Shown here piece by piece: positions 13,700-23,635 of a stretch of 30,645 bases of DNA. Source of the DNA: JBFWUM01 sp050247255 (GTDB lineage: Bacteria > Acidobacteriota > Vicinamibacteria > Vicinamibacterales > UBA2999). The stretch lies in NCBI GenBank assembly GCA_050247255.1, contig JBFWUM010000048.1:1-30645 (forward strand). Reading direction: 5' to 3'. The notes beneath the pieces were generated by a model. The model made no database searches, had not been told where the DNA came from, and was given only the letters and a program-made list of their open reading frames with translations. The stretch's first letter is position 1. Each line of letters opens with the position of its first letter. The position numbers and the translations under genes are program-made.

Positions 13700-14649
13700 G
13701 CGCCGAAGCGCGCGCCGGGGTGAATCGGCCGGCCGGCGAGGAAGTCGCGCGCGGCCATCGGGCGCCGACCTTCGGCCTGCAGCTCCTCGATGGCCAGGCG
13801 CCCGTGGTGCCCGGTCGCGACCTCAATGCCGTCCGGCGACGCGGCGACCACCGTGCCCGGTGGTTCGACGGACGGATCGGCAAGGACCCGCGTCCGCCAG
13901 AGGATGAGCCGCTCGCCGTCGAGAAACGTGAACGCGTGCGGCCACGGATACAGGCCGCGGACGCGGTTATGGATGAAGGACGCCGGCAGCGTCCAGTCGA
14001 TGAGGCCGTCCTCGCGCGTAATCTTGGGCGCGTAGGTCGCGAACATGTAGTCCTGCGGTTCCTCGACCGCGGTGCCGGCGGCGAGCTGATCGACGACCCG
14101 CACCAGCAGCGGCGCGCCCAGTGCCGCGAGGTCGCGCTCGACGACGTCGGCCGTTTCGCCGGGACCGATTGGACGCTTCACCTTGGCAAACATGTCGCCG
14201 GCATCCAGGTTCTTCACCACGCGCATGATGGTGATGCCGGTGTCGGTGTCGCCGTCGATGATCGCGCGATGCACCGGCGCGGCGCCGCGCAGCCGTGGCA
14301 GCAGCGACCCGTGCACGTTGATCATGCCGAGGCGGGGCAGGGTGAGCAGGTCTTCGGGGATGAGCTTCCCGTAGGCGGCGACGACGCCAAGGTCAGGGTC
14401 CCAGCTGCGAAGCGTCTCGGCGACGGCCGGATCGCGCAGCTTCTCGGGTTGCAGCAGCGGCAGGCCGTGCTCGAGCGCCAGCGTCTTCACCGGGGAGAAC
14501 GCCACCTTCTGTCCCCGGCCGCGGGCGCGATCGGGCTGCGTGACCACGCCGACCACCGTGTGGCGTGAGTCGAGCAACGCGCGCAGCGTCGGCGACGCGA
14601 ACTCAGGCGTGCCGAAGAAGACGATGCGCAGCGGGGCACTGTCTACCAT
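13696..14649 (-). CDS. fmt: Methionyl-tRNA formyltransferase
   Basis: 317 aa. Uses 10-formyl-THF to formylate initiator Met-tRNA. IVFFGTPEFASPTL at the N-terminus, the catalytic-domain signature VHGSLLPRLRGAAPVHRAI with the SLLP formyl-THF loop, and a C-terminal OB-like domain from ITREDGLIDW onward. ATG 14649 (MVDSAPLRIVFFGT) is chosen over the much longer open frame because that extra part is antisense-like shadow of def. It overlaps def by 7 nt and rsmB by 4 nt. Confidence 0.95.
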   Translation of the reverse strand: MVDSAPLRIVFFGTPEFASPTLRALLDSRHTVVGVVTQPDRARGRGQKVAFSPVKTLALEHGLPLLQPEKLRDPAVAETLRSWDPDLGVVAAYGKLIPEDLLTLPRLGMINVHGSLLPRLRGAAPVHRAIIDGDTDTGITIMRVVKNLDAGDMFAKVKRPIGPGETADVVERDLAALGAPLLVRVVDQLAAGTAVEEPQDYMFATYAPKITREDGLIDWTLPASFIHNRVRGLYPWPHAFTFLDGERLILWRTRVLADPSVEPPGTVVAASPDGIEVATGHHGRLAIEELQAEGRRPMAARDFLAGRPIHPGARFGA

Positions 14650-15152
14650 TTGCCGGCGCGCGACAGCTTCCTGATCTTGCGGACGATGAGGTCCTTCTGG
14701 AGTCCGCGCAGCCGATCGACGAAGAGCGTCCCGTCGAGATGGTCCATCTCGTGCTGGAAGCAGCGCGCGAGCAGCCCCGTGCCCTCGATCGTCTGCGGCT
14801 CGCCGTGGCGATCGAGGCCTTTCACAACGGCACGCGCCGGCCGCGCGACCGTCGCGTTGAAGCCGGGGACGCTGAGACACCCTTCGTCCTCGAGCTGCAT
14901 GCCGTCGCGCTCGACGAATTCCGGGTTGACGAAGACGATGAGGCCGTCGGGATCGCGGCCAATCGAGACGTCGGCGACGAAAATGCGAAGCGCGACGCCG
15001 ACCTGCGGCGCGGCCAGCCCGACGCCCGGCGCCGCGTACATCGTCTGGATCATGTCGTCGATGAGCTGCTGAATCTCCGGGGTGAGGGCGTCGACGGCCG
15101 CGGCGGGCTGATGCAGCGTGTCGGCGCCGTAGCGGATGATCGGTCGAATCAT
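14643..15152 (-). CDS. def: Peptide deformylase
   Basis: 169 aa metalloprotease removing the N-formyl group from nascent proteins. All three motifs are intact: GVGLAAPQ (43-50), EGCLS with metal ligand Cys92, and QHEMDHLDG with His134, Glu135 and His138. The length is typical. It pairs functionally with fmt, which it overlaps by 7 nt. The start follows the aroC stop by 20 bp, across a palindrome. Confidence 0.96.
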   Translation of the reverse strand: MIRPIIRYGADTLHQPAAAVDALTPEIQQLIDDMIQTMYAAPGVGLAAPQVGVALRIFVADVSIGRDPDGLIVFVNPEFVERDGMQLEDEGCLSVPGFNATVARPARAVVKGLDRHGEPQTIEGTGLLARCFQHEMDHLDGTLFVDRLRGLQKDLIVRKIRKLSRAGKW

Positions 15153-15163
15153 GCGATAGGTGG

Positions 15164-15183
15164 CTTCCGCCTTCAGGCGGAAG
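15164..15183. repeat. 9-bp perfect inverted repeat across the aroC stop codon
   Basis: CTTCCGCCT (15164-15172), spacer TC, AGGCGGAAG (15175-15183). The aroC TGA (15173-15175) lies at its centre, and the def start is 12 bp beyond the left edge (minus strand). It could be a small hairpin tuning def translation, or one copy of a dispersed REP-like palindrome; only one copy is seen here. Confidence 0.5.
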
Positions 15184-16381
15184 TGGCGCGGCGCTGGAAC
15201 CGTTCGCGCACCTGCTCGAGGGTTGCGCGGTAGTGCGCGTCGATCTCGCCGATGGAGTCGCCGCCGAACTTCTCCAGGAACGCATCGGCGAGCACGAACG
15301 CCACCATGGCTTCGCCGACCACCGCCGCGGCCGGCACGGCACAGACGTCGCTCCGCTCGATGGCCGCCGGCGAGTCCGCGAGCGTGCCGATGTCGACCGA
15401 CCGGAGCGGCTTCATCAGCGTGGCGATCGGCTTCATGAACCCGGCCACGCGCACGTCCTCGCCGTTGGTGACGCCCCCTTCGAGGCCGCCGGCGTTGTTG
15501 GTCGGCCTCGCGGGCAGGTGCGCCGACTCACCGGGCGGCAGGATCTCGTCGTGCACCCGCGACCCGGGGCGGAATGCCGCGCCGGGACCGAGGCCGATCC
15601 CGACGCCCTTGATGGCGTGAATGCACATCAGCGCCTGGGCGAGCCGCCCATCCAGCTTGCGATCCCATTGCACGTACGAGCCCAGGCCGGGAGGGAGGCC
15701 GCGCGCGATCACTTCGAACGCGCCGCCGACGGTATCGCCGGCCGCCTTGGCGGCGTCGATGAACGCGATCATCCGCTGCTCGAGGTCGCGATCCACGCAG
15801 CGGATCGGGGCATCGTCAGACAGCGCGGCGGCTTCGTCGAACGACACGACGCGGCCCTCGGGCAGGACGACGTCGCCAATGGCGCTGACGTGGCTGGCAA
15901 CGCCGACGCCAAAGCGGGCGAGCAGTTGCCGGGCGAGGCTGCCGGCGGCGACGCGCGCGGCGGTTTCACGCGCGCTGGCGCGTTCGAGCACGTCGCGGAT
16001 GTCGTCGTGCCCGTACTTGATGGCGCCGGCAAGGTCGGCGTGGCCGGGACGCGGACGCGTGACGCCGCTGCGGCGGGCGCCGCCGGCGCCCTCAGGCATC
16101 TCGGCTTCGACGTACATGGTCTGCTGCCAGTTCGGCCAGTCCTTGTTGCGGATCAGCAGCGAGATGGGCGCGCCGGTGGTACGGCCGTGCCGGACGCCGG
16201 CGAGGACCTCCGCGCGGTCGCTCTCAATGGCCATGCGGCGGCCGCGACCGTAGCCTCCCTGACGCCGCCGGAGCTGGGCATCGAGCGCCGTGATGTCGAT
16301 GTCGAGCCCCGCCGGCATGCCGTCGACCGTCACGACCAGCGCCTGGCCGTGCGATTCGCCGGCAGTGAGAAAACGCAACAT
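15173..16381 (-). CDS. aroC: Chorismate synthase
   Basis: 402 aa. FMN-dependent last step of the shikimate pathway (EPSP to chorismate), cytoplasmic. Family signatures: TAGESHGQALVVTVDGMPAG (7-26), RRQGGYGRGRRMAIESDR (38-55), RPRPGHADLAGAIKYG with the conserved R and H, and RASARETAARVAAG. Clear internal motif set and family-normal length. ATG 16381 is chosen because the AroC N-terminus normally starts M-[LF]-R-[FLY]-x-T-[AS]-G-E-S-H-G. First gene of the ten-gene operon that ends at 8047; a TACAAT box lies 8 nt before it, and no Shine-Dalgarno is seen. Confidence 0.96.
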   Translation of the reverse strand: MLRFLTAGESHGQALVVTVDGMPAGLDIDITALDAQLRRRQGGYGRGRRMAIESDRAEVLAGVRHGRTTGAPISLLIRNKDWPNWQQTMYVEAEMPEGAGGARRSGVTRPRPGHADLAGAIKYGHDDIRDVLERASARETAARVAAGSLARQLLARFGVGVASHVSAIGDVVLPEGRVVSFDEAAALSDDAPIRCVDRDLEQRMIAFIDAAKAAGDTVGGAFEVIARGLPPGLGSYVQWDRKLDGRLAQALMCIHAIKGVGIGLGPGAAFRPGSRVHDEILPPGESAHLPARPTNNAGGLEGGVTNGEDVRVAGFMKPIATLMKPLRSVDIGTLADSPAAIERSDVCAVPAAAVVGEAMVAFVLADAFLEKFGGDSIGEIDAHYRATLEQVRERFQRRATSA

Positions 16382-16389
16382 TGACGGGA

Positions 16390-16395
16390 ATTGTA
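16390..16395 (-). promoter_or_regulatory. -10-like box for aroC operon
   Basis: On the minus strand TACAAT (five of six to TATAAT) ends 8 nt before ATG 16381. A start point 6-7 nt downstream would make the aroC mRNA leaderless or nearly so. No recognisable -35 is found 16-18 bp upstream. Confidence 0.4.
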
Positions 16396-16434
16396 CATCG
16401 AAGGAACTGCGCACCTGGCGCCGCAACCCGCTGA

Positions 16435-19296
<2,862 letters not shown>

Positions 19297-19299
19297 CAC

Positions 19300-19499
19300 G
19301 GGTTCTTGGGTTCTCTGGGTGCTGTGGTTCTGGGGTGCCGGTTCTCAGGTTCAGGGTTCGAGGGTTCACAGGTGGTTCAAAGGTTCGGCGCCGAACCCGT
19401 GAACACAAAGAACCACCTGAGCACCCGCGAACCCCTGAACCTGAGAACCGGAACCCAAGCACCTGAGCACCAGCGCACCCGAGAACCCCGTCGGGTTCA
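19300..19499. repeat. Quasi-palindromic word array 3 (GGTTC/GAACC words)
   Basis: The left half repeats GGTTC-centred words (GGGTTCTT, GGGTTCTCT, GTGGTTCTG, CGGTTCTCA, GGTTCAG, GGTTCGAG, GGTTCACAG, GTGGTTCAAA). The right half repeats their complement (GAACCCGT, GAACCACCTGA, GAACCCCT, GAACCTGA, GAACCGGA). The centre is the perfect 16-bp palindrome GGTTCGGCGCCGAACC (19382-19397). Segments 19338-19378 and 19410-19451 are near-perfect reverse complements over about 41 bp. It fills the gap between convergent genes, and the TGA of the minus-strand gene (19497-19499) is part of the last word. No coding sense is seen. Confidence 0.85.
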
Positions 19500-20105
19500 G
19501 GAGAACTGCCTGGCCAGTTGCGGGATCAACCCGCCGGCGAAGTCTTCGAGCCTGCGGGTGGCCTGCTCGGGGGCGCCGGCGGTCGGGACGACGAGGCGGA
19601 CGAGCGCGGTGTCGCGGCGGCCGGTCTGGATGCCGTCGGCGAGCAGGTTGAACCGCGAGCGAAGCTCGCTGGCGGTCACGCGCTTCGGGGTCTGGTACCA
19701 GTACATCAACGCCAGGCTCGTGTCGCCGCGCTCGGCGATCAGCGTCCGCACCTGGTGGCCGCCCGCCAGCGTGCGGGTTTCCATGCGCGAGATCTGCCAG
19801 CCGTTGCCCGGCAGGCAGTTGAGGGGCGAGTGCATCACCCGGCCGACGCGCGGGTCGCTGTAGTAGGCCACGTCCATTTCCACGGCCGCGGCATCGCCGC
19901 GATACAGCCGGTAGACGTACTGATCGGCGCCGAGCGTGGCGACCACGTCCGGCGATGCGAGGTCGGCGGCGGTCGCCGTGAGCCCGCCGGCGGCCAGCGG
20001 CAAGGCCTGCATGGATGCCGCGGTCGGCGCCGAGGCGCCAGGCCTGACGATGGCAAAGACCGCGAGGAAGGCCAGCGTCACCAGGCCAGCGCGCGCGAAT
20101 CGCAT
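19497..20105 (-). CDS. EpsI-like exosortase-associated protein
   Basis: 202 aa with an N-terminal hydrophobic segment (8-22). The EpsI-domain signature HSPLNCLPGNGW (92-103), with His92, Cys97 and the Gly-rich turn, is clear, followed by a beta-rich stretch and a YWYQTPKRV segment. EpsI domains accompany exosortases, sometimes fused to them, and are thought to help in the sorting or polymer-processing step on the periplasmic side; the exact activity is unknown. The start overlaps the exosortase reading frame by 28 nt, so it is co-translated. The last gene of the cassette; its stop codon lies in the word array. Confidence 0.88.
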   Translation of the reverse strand: MRFARAGLVTLAFLAVFAIVRPGASAPTAASMQALPLAAGGLTATAADLASPDVVATLGADQYVYRLYRGDAAAVEMDVAYYSDPRVGRVMHSPLNCLPGNGWQISRMETRTLAGGHQVRTLIAERGDTSLALMYWYQTPKRVTASELRSRFNLLADGIQTGRRDTALVRLVVPTAGAPEQATRRLEDFAGGLIPQLARQFS

Positions 20106-20935
20106 GTCTCTCCTTCGGCGCGCGAGGGGCGCTCGCGGCGGGTCATCAGCAGGTAGATCCCCAGCAGCGCCGCGCCCATGGCGAAGAACGCGGCGTATCC
20201 GGTCAGGTCATGCACCAGTCCACGGGCGGCGCCGGCGCCGAACAGGTGCGCGAGGATGCCGGTACCGGCGACGCGCAACGTGTTGCCGGCGATGGCGATC
20301 GGCACGGCCGCGACGGCCAGTGTCGCCGCCTGGCGCACCGGCATGTCGATCAAGGTCTTGGCCATGGCGATCATCGCGACGAGCGACACGATCGACCGCA
20401 GCCCGCTGCACACATCGGCGACTTCGAGCGTCACCGTACTGAGGGTGATCAGGTTGCCTTCGCGAATGGCGGTGATGCCGGCCGTGCCGAGCAGGCCAGC
20501 GGCCATCTGCGAGGCGAAGAGCTGCAGCGGCAGCGTGAGCGAGGTCACGAGCGTCGCGGGAAGCGGAATGGCAAGCAGCAGCAGCACGAGCGGCGCCGCG
20601 AGCAGCCGCAGGTGCGCGCTGCCGGCCAGGGTCAGGACGCAGGCGGCCAGCGACGCGAGGGCCGAGACGCGAAGGACGAAGAGCTCGCCGGCGAACGTGC
20701 CGGCCATGTGGAGAATCAACGAGGCGGCGAGGAGCGCGAAGCCGGCATTGGCCGGCGCGACGGGAAGCGCGCGGAGCGCGGCACGCCGCCGCCAGAGGAC
20801 GACGGCTGCGGCAATCGCCAGGGCGACGCCGTGCGAGCTGGCGGGGTCGTCGTACCATTGCCGCGCGAGCCCGGCGCCAAGGGGGGCATAGAGGAGGGTG
20901 GCGGCCGCGGCGACCGCCACCATTCCTGGAAGCAT
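20078..20935 (-). CDS. Exosortase (EpsH/Xrt family membrane transpeptidase-like)
   Basis: 285 aa, about eight membrane segments. The three catalytic residues of the family are in place: Cys176 in EVADVCSGLRSI, Arg221 in GNTLRVAGTG and His242 in VHDLTGYAAFF. Exosortases recognise C-terminal PEP-CTERM signals and cleave or transfer the substrate at the inner-membrane outer face. The gene sits between its likely substrate (3 bp upstream) and the EpsI-like gene. The start at 20935 (MLPGMVAVAAAATLLYAPLG) puts the first helix at the N-terminus. Subtype (XrtA-XrtX) is not assigned. Confidence 0.92.
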   Translation of the reverse strand: MLPGMVAVAAAATLLYAPLGAGLARQWYDDPASSHGVALAIAAAVVLWRRRAALRALPVAPANAGFALLAASLILHMAGTFAGELFVLRVSALASLAACVLTLAGSAHLRLLAAPLVLLLLAIPLPATLVTSLTLPLQLFASQMAAGLLGTAGITAIREGNLITLSTVTLEVADVCSGLRSIVSLVAMIAMAKTLIDMPVRQAATLAVAAVPIAIAGNTLRVAGTGILAHLFGAGAARGLVHDLTGYAAFFAMGAALLGIYLLMTRRERPSRAEGETCDSRALAW

Positions 20936-20938
20936 CCG

Positions 20939-21820
20939 TTACCTCGCGCGCCGGCGCGAGCGATAGAGACCGGCCAGCGCGGCCCCGCTGCCGACCAGCA
21001 GGAGCGTCGCCGGTTCGGGCGTTGCGGCCGGCATGTTGCCGCCGCTGCTCGCGCTGCCAAAACCGCCACCCGTGCCGGTGCCGCCGCCGAGCACGCCCGG
21101 TGAGGCCGCGCCGCCCGCGGACACGACCGTCGTGCCGCCCGCTGCGGTTGCCGCGGCGCCGGCAGCGAACGTCGCAGCAGCAGGCGCCGCGCCAGCCGTG
21201 GCTACCGCGGTGGCCGTCGCCTCCGCGCCGTTGTCGCCGCTTGCCGCGCTGCCACCGCTCACCGTTCCACCTGCGGCGCCGCCGGTCGATCGCCTGCCGT
21301 TGGTGCCATTGGTCGCCGCCGCAGCTGCGCGCGTGCGGCCCGATCCGGGCGCCACGGCGGTGGCCGCTGCCGACCCGCGCGCATCACGCAGGCCCCAACC
21401 GAGCAGGCCGGGCGTCGCGCCGCCGATAGAGCCGCCGCTGGTGAAGACGCGCGAGGAACTCGAGCGCCGCGAACGGCCGAAGCTGCCTCCCGATGCCGCC
21501 CACCCCGCGCTGCCCGCTGCGCCGAAAGCCGAGGAGGCTGAACCCTGGGGCATGACCGGCGTGGCAAGCGCCTCGCCCAACTCGACGCCGCCAAGCTCGG
21601 GCGTCGCCGTCGGCGCCCCGATCGCCGGGTCGCGGAAGAAGCGCGACGCCACGGTTTCGGGCATCGTCCGCGCCGTCAGCGAAATGCGCGCCGGCTCGGC
21701 CGGAGACACGTTCTCATGGGTCGGCGAACTGACGAGCATCGGTCCCACCAGCGCGGGGGCCGAGAGTCCACCCGCCAGGAGCAGGAGGACGACAGCAAGT
21801 GAGGTGCGGCTCATTTTCAC
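20939..21820 (-). CDS. PEP-CTERM-anchored low-complexity surface protein
   Basis: 293 aa from GTG 21820, chosen because GAGGAG lies 6 nt upstream; ATG 21814 would be 12 nt away. A signal peptide comes first (MSRTSLAVVLLLLAGGLSAPALV). The mature region is Ala/Gly/Ser/Thr rich with almost no aromatic residues, suggesting a flexible, probably glycosylated, extracellular stalk. The C-terminus is a complete PEP-CTERM signal: P268-E269-P270, hydrophobic ATLLLVGSGAALAGLY, then RSRRRAR. It lies 3 bp from the exosortase gene, so it is the obvious dedicated substrate. A sigma-54-type promoter lies 47 nt upstream. Function beyond surface display is unknown. Confidence 0.88.
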   Translation of the reverse strand: MKMSRTSLAVVLLLLAGGLSAPALVGPMLVSSPTHENVSPAEPARISLTARTMPETVASRFFRDPAIGAPTATPELGGVELGEALATPVMPQGSASSAFGAAGSAGWAASGGSFGRSRRSSSSRVFTSGGSIGGATPGLLGWGLRDARGSAAATAVAPGSGRTRAAAAATNGTNGRRSTGGAAGGTVSGGSAASGDNGAEATATAVATAGAAPAAATFAAGAAATAAGGTTVVSAGGAASPGVLGGGTGTGGGFGSASSGGNMPAATPEPATLLLVGSGAALAGLYRSRRRAR

Positions 21821-21866
21821 GGCAGACTCCTCGTCCGATAGGGGGCCATCGGCTCGACCGCGCACC

Positions 21867-21882
21867 TGCAGGGCCGATGCCA
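21867..21882 (-). promoter_or_regulatory. Sigma-54-type -24/-12 promoter for the PEP-CTERM/exosortase cassette
   Basis: The minus strand reads TGGCATCGGCCCTGCA (21882 to 21867): the essential GG and GC doublets are exactly 10 bp apart, and the elements TGGCAT and CTGCA each miss the consensus (TGGCAC, TTGCA) by one base. The predicted start near 21857 leaves a leader of about 36 nt that includes GAGGAG before GTG 21820. The -24 element overlaps one arm of a CATCGGC...GCCGATG inverted repeat (21847-21853, 21873-21879). Sigma-54 control of PEP-CTERM genes is known in other bacteria. Confidence 0.6.
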
Positions 21883-21906
21883 CCCTCGGCGTGGAACGGT
21901 CGTGGG

Positions 21907-21912
21907 TAGAAT
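21907..21912 (+). promoter_or_regulatory. -10-like box for the permease pair
   Basis: TAGAAT ends 6 nt before GTG 21919, so transcription would begin at or next to the start codon and give a leaderless mRNA. No -35 match and no Shine-Dalgarno were found. Confidence 0.4.
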
Positions 21913-21918
21913 GTCGGC

Positions 21919-22839
21919 GTGCTGCGGTTCATCGCGCGCCGGCTGGTGCTGACGCTCCCGGTGCTGCTCGGCGTCGCCACGCTCGTCTTCTCGCTCATCC
22001 ATTTCATTCCGGGCGACCCGGCGCTGGCCATGCTCGGCGAAACGGCTTCGCCTGCGGACGTCGCCGAACTGCGGGCGCGGCTGGGACTGGACCGTCCGCT
22101 GATCGAGCAGTACGGGAGCTTTCTGCGCGGTGTCGTCCGCGGCGATCTCGGCACCTCGATGCGGACGAGCGAGCCGGTGACCGACACCATCCTCGAGCGT
22201 ATGCCGGCCACCTTCGAGCTGGCGATGGCGGCCATGCTGGTGGCCATCGCGCTTGCGGTCCCGCTGGGGATCGCGGCCGCCGTCTGGCGGGGGACCGCCG
22301 TCGACTACGGGGCGACGACCGTGTCTCTCTTGGGCATTTCCATTCCCAATTTCTGGCTTGGGCCGCTTCTCGCGCTGCTGTTTGCGGTGCAGCTCGGGTG
22401 GTTCCCGGTGTCGGGGCGGGGGACCCTCGCGCACCTGGTGCTGCCGGCCATTTCCCTCGGCGCCGCGCTGGCGGCGATCCTGGCGCGGATGACCCGGGCG
22501 ACGCTGCTGGAAGAGCTGCGTGAACAGTACGTCCAGGCCGCGCGCGCCCGTGGCGTGTCGCGCCCGCGTGCGGTGCTGCGCCACGCGTTCCGGAACAGCC
22601 TGATCCCGGTCGTGACGCTGCTCGGCCTGCAGTTCGGCGCGGTGCTCACCGGCGCGGTCATCACCGAGACGATCTTCGCGTGGCCGGGGATCGGGCGGCT
22701 GCTGATCCAGTCGATCGGCTTCCGCGACTACCCCCTGGTGCAGGGATGCATCCTGCTCATCGCCGTCACCTACGTCGGCGTCAACCTGATCACCGACCTG
22801 GTGTACGGCGTGATCGACCCGCGGATCCGGTATGAGTAA
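21919..22839 (+). CDS. Peptide/nickel-type ABC transporter permease (DppB/OppB family)
   Basis: 306 aa inner-membrane permease from GTG 21919. The N-terminus MLRFIARRLVLTLPVLLGVATLVFSLIHFIPGDPA is the classic DppB opening with a long periplasmic loop before the second helix (LGLDRPLIEQYGSFLRGVVRGDLGTSMRT). The cytoplasmic EAA-type loop EQYVQAARARGVSRPRAVLRHAFRNSLIPVV is followed by ITETIFAWPGIGRLL. Six helices are expected. It overlaps dppC-like by 8 nt. No substrate-binding protein or ATPase gene is in the window, so those subunits must come from elsewhere; substrate unknown. Confidence 0.92.
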   Translation: MLRFIARRLVLTLPVLLGVATLVFSLIHFIPGDPALAMLGETASPADVAELRARLGLDRPLIEQYGSFLRGVVRGDLGTSMRTSEPVTDTILERMPATFELAMAAMLVAIALAVPLGIAAAVWRGTAVDYGATTVSLLGISIPNFWLGPLLALLFAVQLGWFPVSGRGTLAHLVLPAISLGAALAAILARMTRATLLEELREQYVQAARARGVSRPRAVLRHAFRNSLIPVVTLLGLQFGAVLTGAVITETIFAWPGIGRLLIQSIGFRDYPLVQGCILLIAVTYVGVNLITDLVYGVIDPRIRYE

Positions 22840-23635
22840 GGTCGGCGGCGTCATCGTGCTGGTGGCCGTGCTGGCGGCGCTGGTCGGCCCGGCGTTGGCG
22901 GGCGTCGATCCGGCGGTGCAGCAGCTGCCCTTGCGGCTCGAAGGGCCATCGGCCGCGCACTGGTTCGGGCTCGACGAGCTCGGGCGCGACATCCTCGCCC
23001 GCGTCCTCGCCGGCGCGCGCATCTCGCTCCTCGTCGGCCTCGTCGTCGTCTCGATTTCGGCGAGCGTGGGGATGCTGCTCGGATCGATCGCCGGCTACTT
23101 CGGCGGCCTGATCGACGAGGGCATCAGCCGCGTGATCGACATCCTGCTGGCGTTTCCAGGGTTGCTGCTGGCGATCGCGCTGGTGGCCGTCCTCGGGCCG
23201 AGCCTCGTGAACGTGGTGCTGGCGCTGTCGCTCATCGGGTGGGTCGGCTACGCGAGGCTCGTGCGCGGGCAGGTGTTGCGCGCGCGCGAGTTCGAGTTCG
23301 TGCAGGCGGCGCGCGCCTGCGGCGCGCCGGTGACGCGGATCCTGCTGCGGCACATCATGCCGACGGCGCTGCCGGCGGTCACCGTGCAGGCGACGCTGGG
23401 GATGGGCGCAGCCATCCTGGCCGAAGCGTCACTGAGCTTCCTCGGCCTTGGCGTGCAGCCGCCGACCCCCAGCTGGGGGACCATGCTGAACGGCGGCCGC
23501 CTGCACCTGCTGGATGCGCCCCACCTGACGATCTTCCCGGGGCTGGCGATCGCGCTGCTCGTCCTCGGCTTCAACTTCCTCGGTGACGGGCTGCGCGACC
23601 GGCTCGACCCGGTCAAGGCGCATCGGCCGTCGTAG
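22832..23635 (+). CDS. Peptide/nickel-type ABC transporter permease (DppC/OppC family)
   Basis: 267 aa, partner of the upstream permease (8-nt overlap). Family signs: WFGLDELGRDILARVLAGARISLLVG near residue 45, the EAA loop EFEFVQAARACGAPVTRILLRHIMPTALPAV and the terminal SWGTMLNGGR, with LGFNFLGDGLRDRLDP at the end. It lacks the long N-terminal cytoplasmic tail of many DppC proteins; the short MSKVGGVIVLVAVLAALVG start goes straight into the first helix. It overlaps the convergent TPR gene by 23 bp. Confidence 0.92.
   Translation: MSKVGGVIVLVAVLAALVGPALAGVDPAVQQLPLRLEGPSAAHWFGLDELGRDILARVLAGARISLLVGLVVVSISASVGMLLGSIAGYFGGLIDEGISRVIDILLAFPGLLLAIALVAVLGPSLVNVVLALSLIGWVGYARLVRGQVLRAREFEFVQAARACGAPVTRILLRHIMPTALPAVTVQATLGMGAAILAEASLSFLGLGVQPPTPSWGTMLNGGRLHLLDAPHLTIFPGLAIALLVLGFNFLGDGLRDRLDPVKAHRPS

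Noticed and set aside
14650..15342. N-terminal extension of fmt into the def region
   Set aside because: The open frame continues, but def is intact there with its metal motifs, and Fmt homology starts at the ATG at 14649.
19300..19499. Classical intrinsic terminator
   Set aside because: The stem is strong but very long and no T-run follows on either strand; listed as a repeat with possible termination role.
21893..21915. ECF-type promoter GGAAC...GTC before the permease genes
   Set aside because: Spacing of 15 bp is short and the TAGAAT box at 21907 explains the region at least as well; no repeat of the motif before the sigma factor's own gene.
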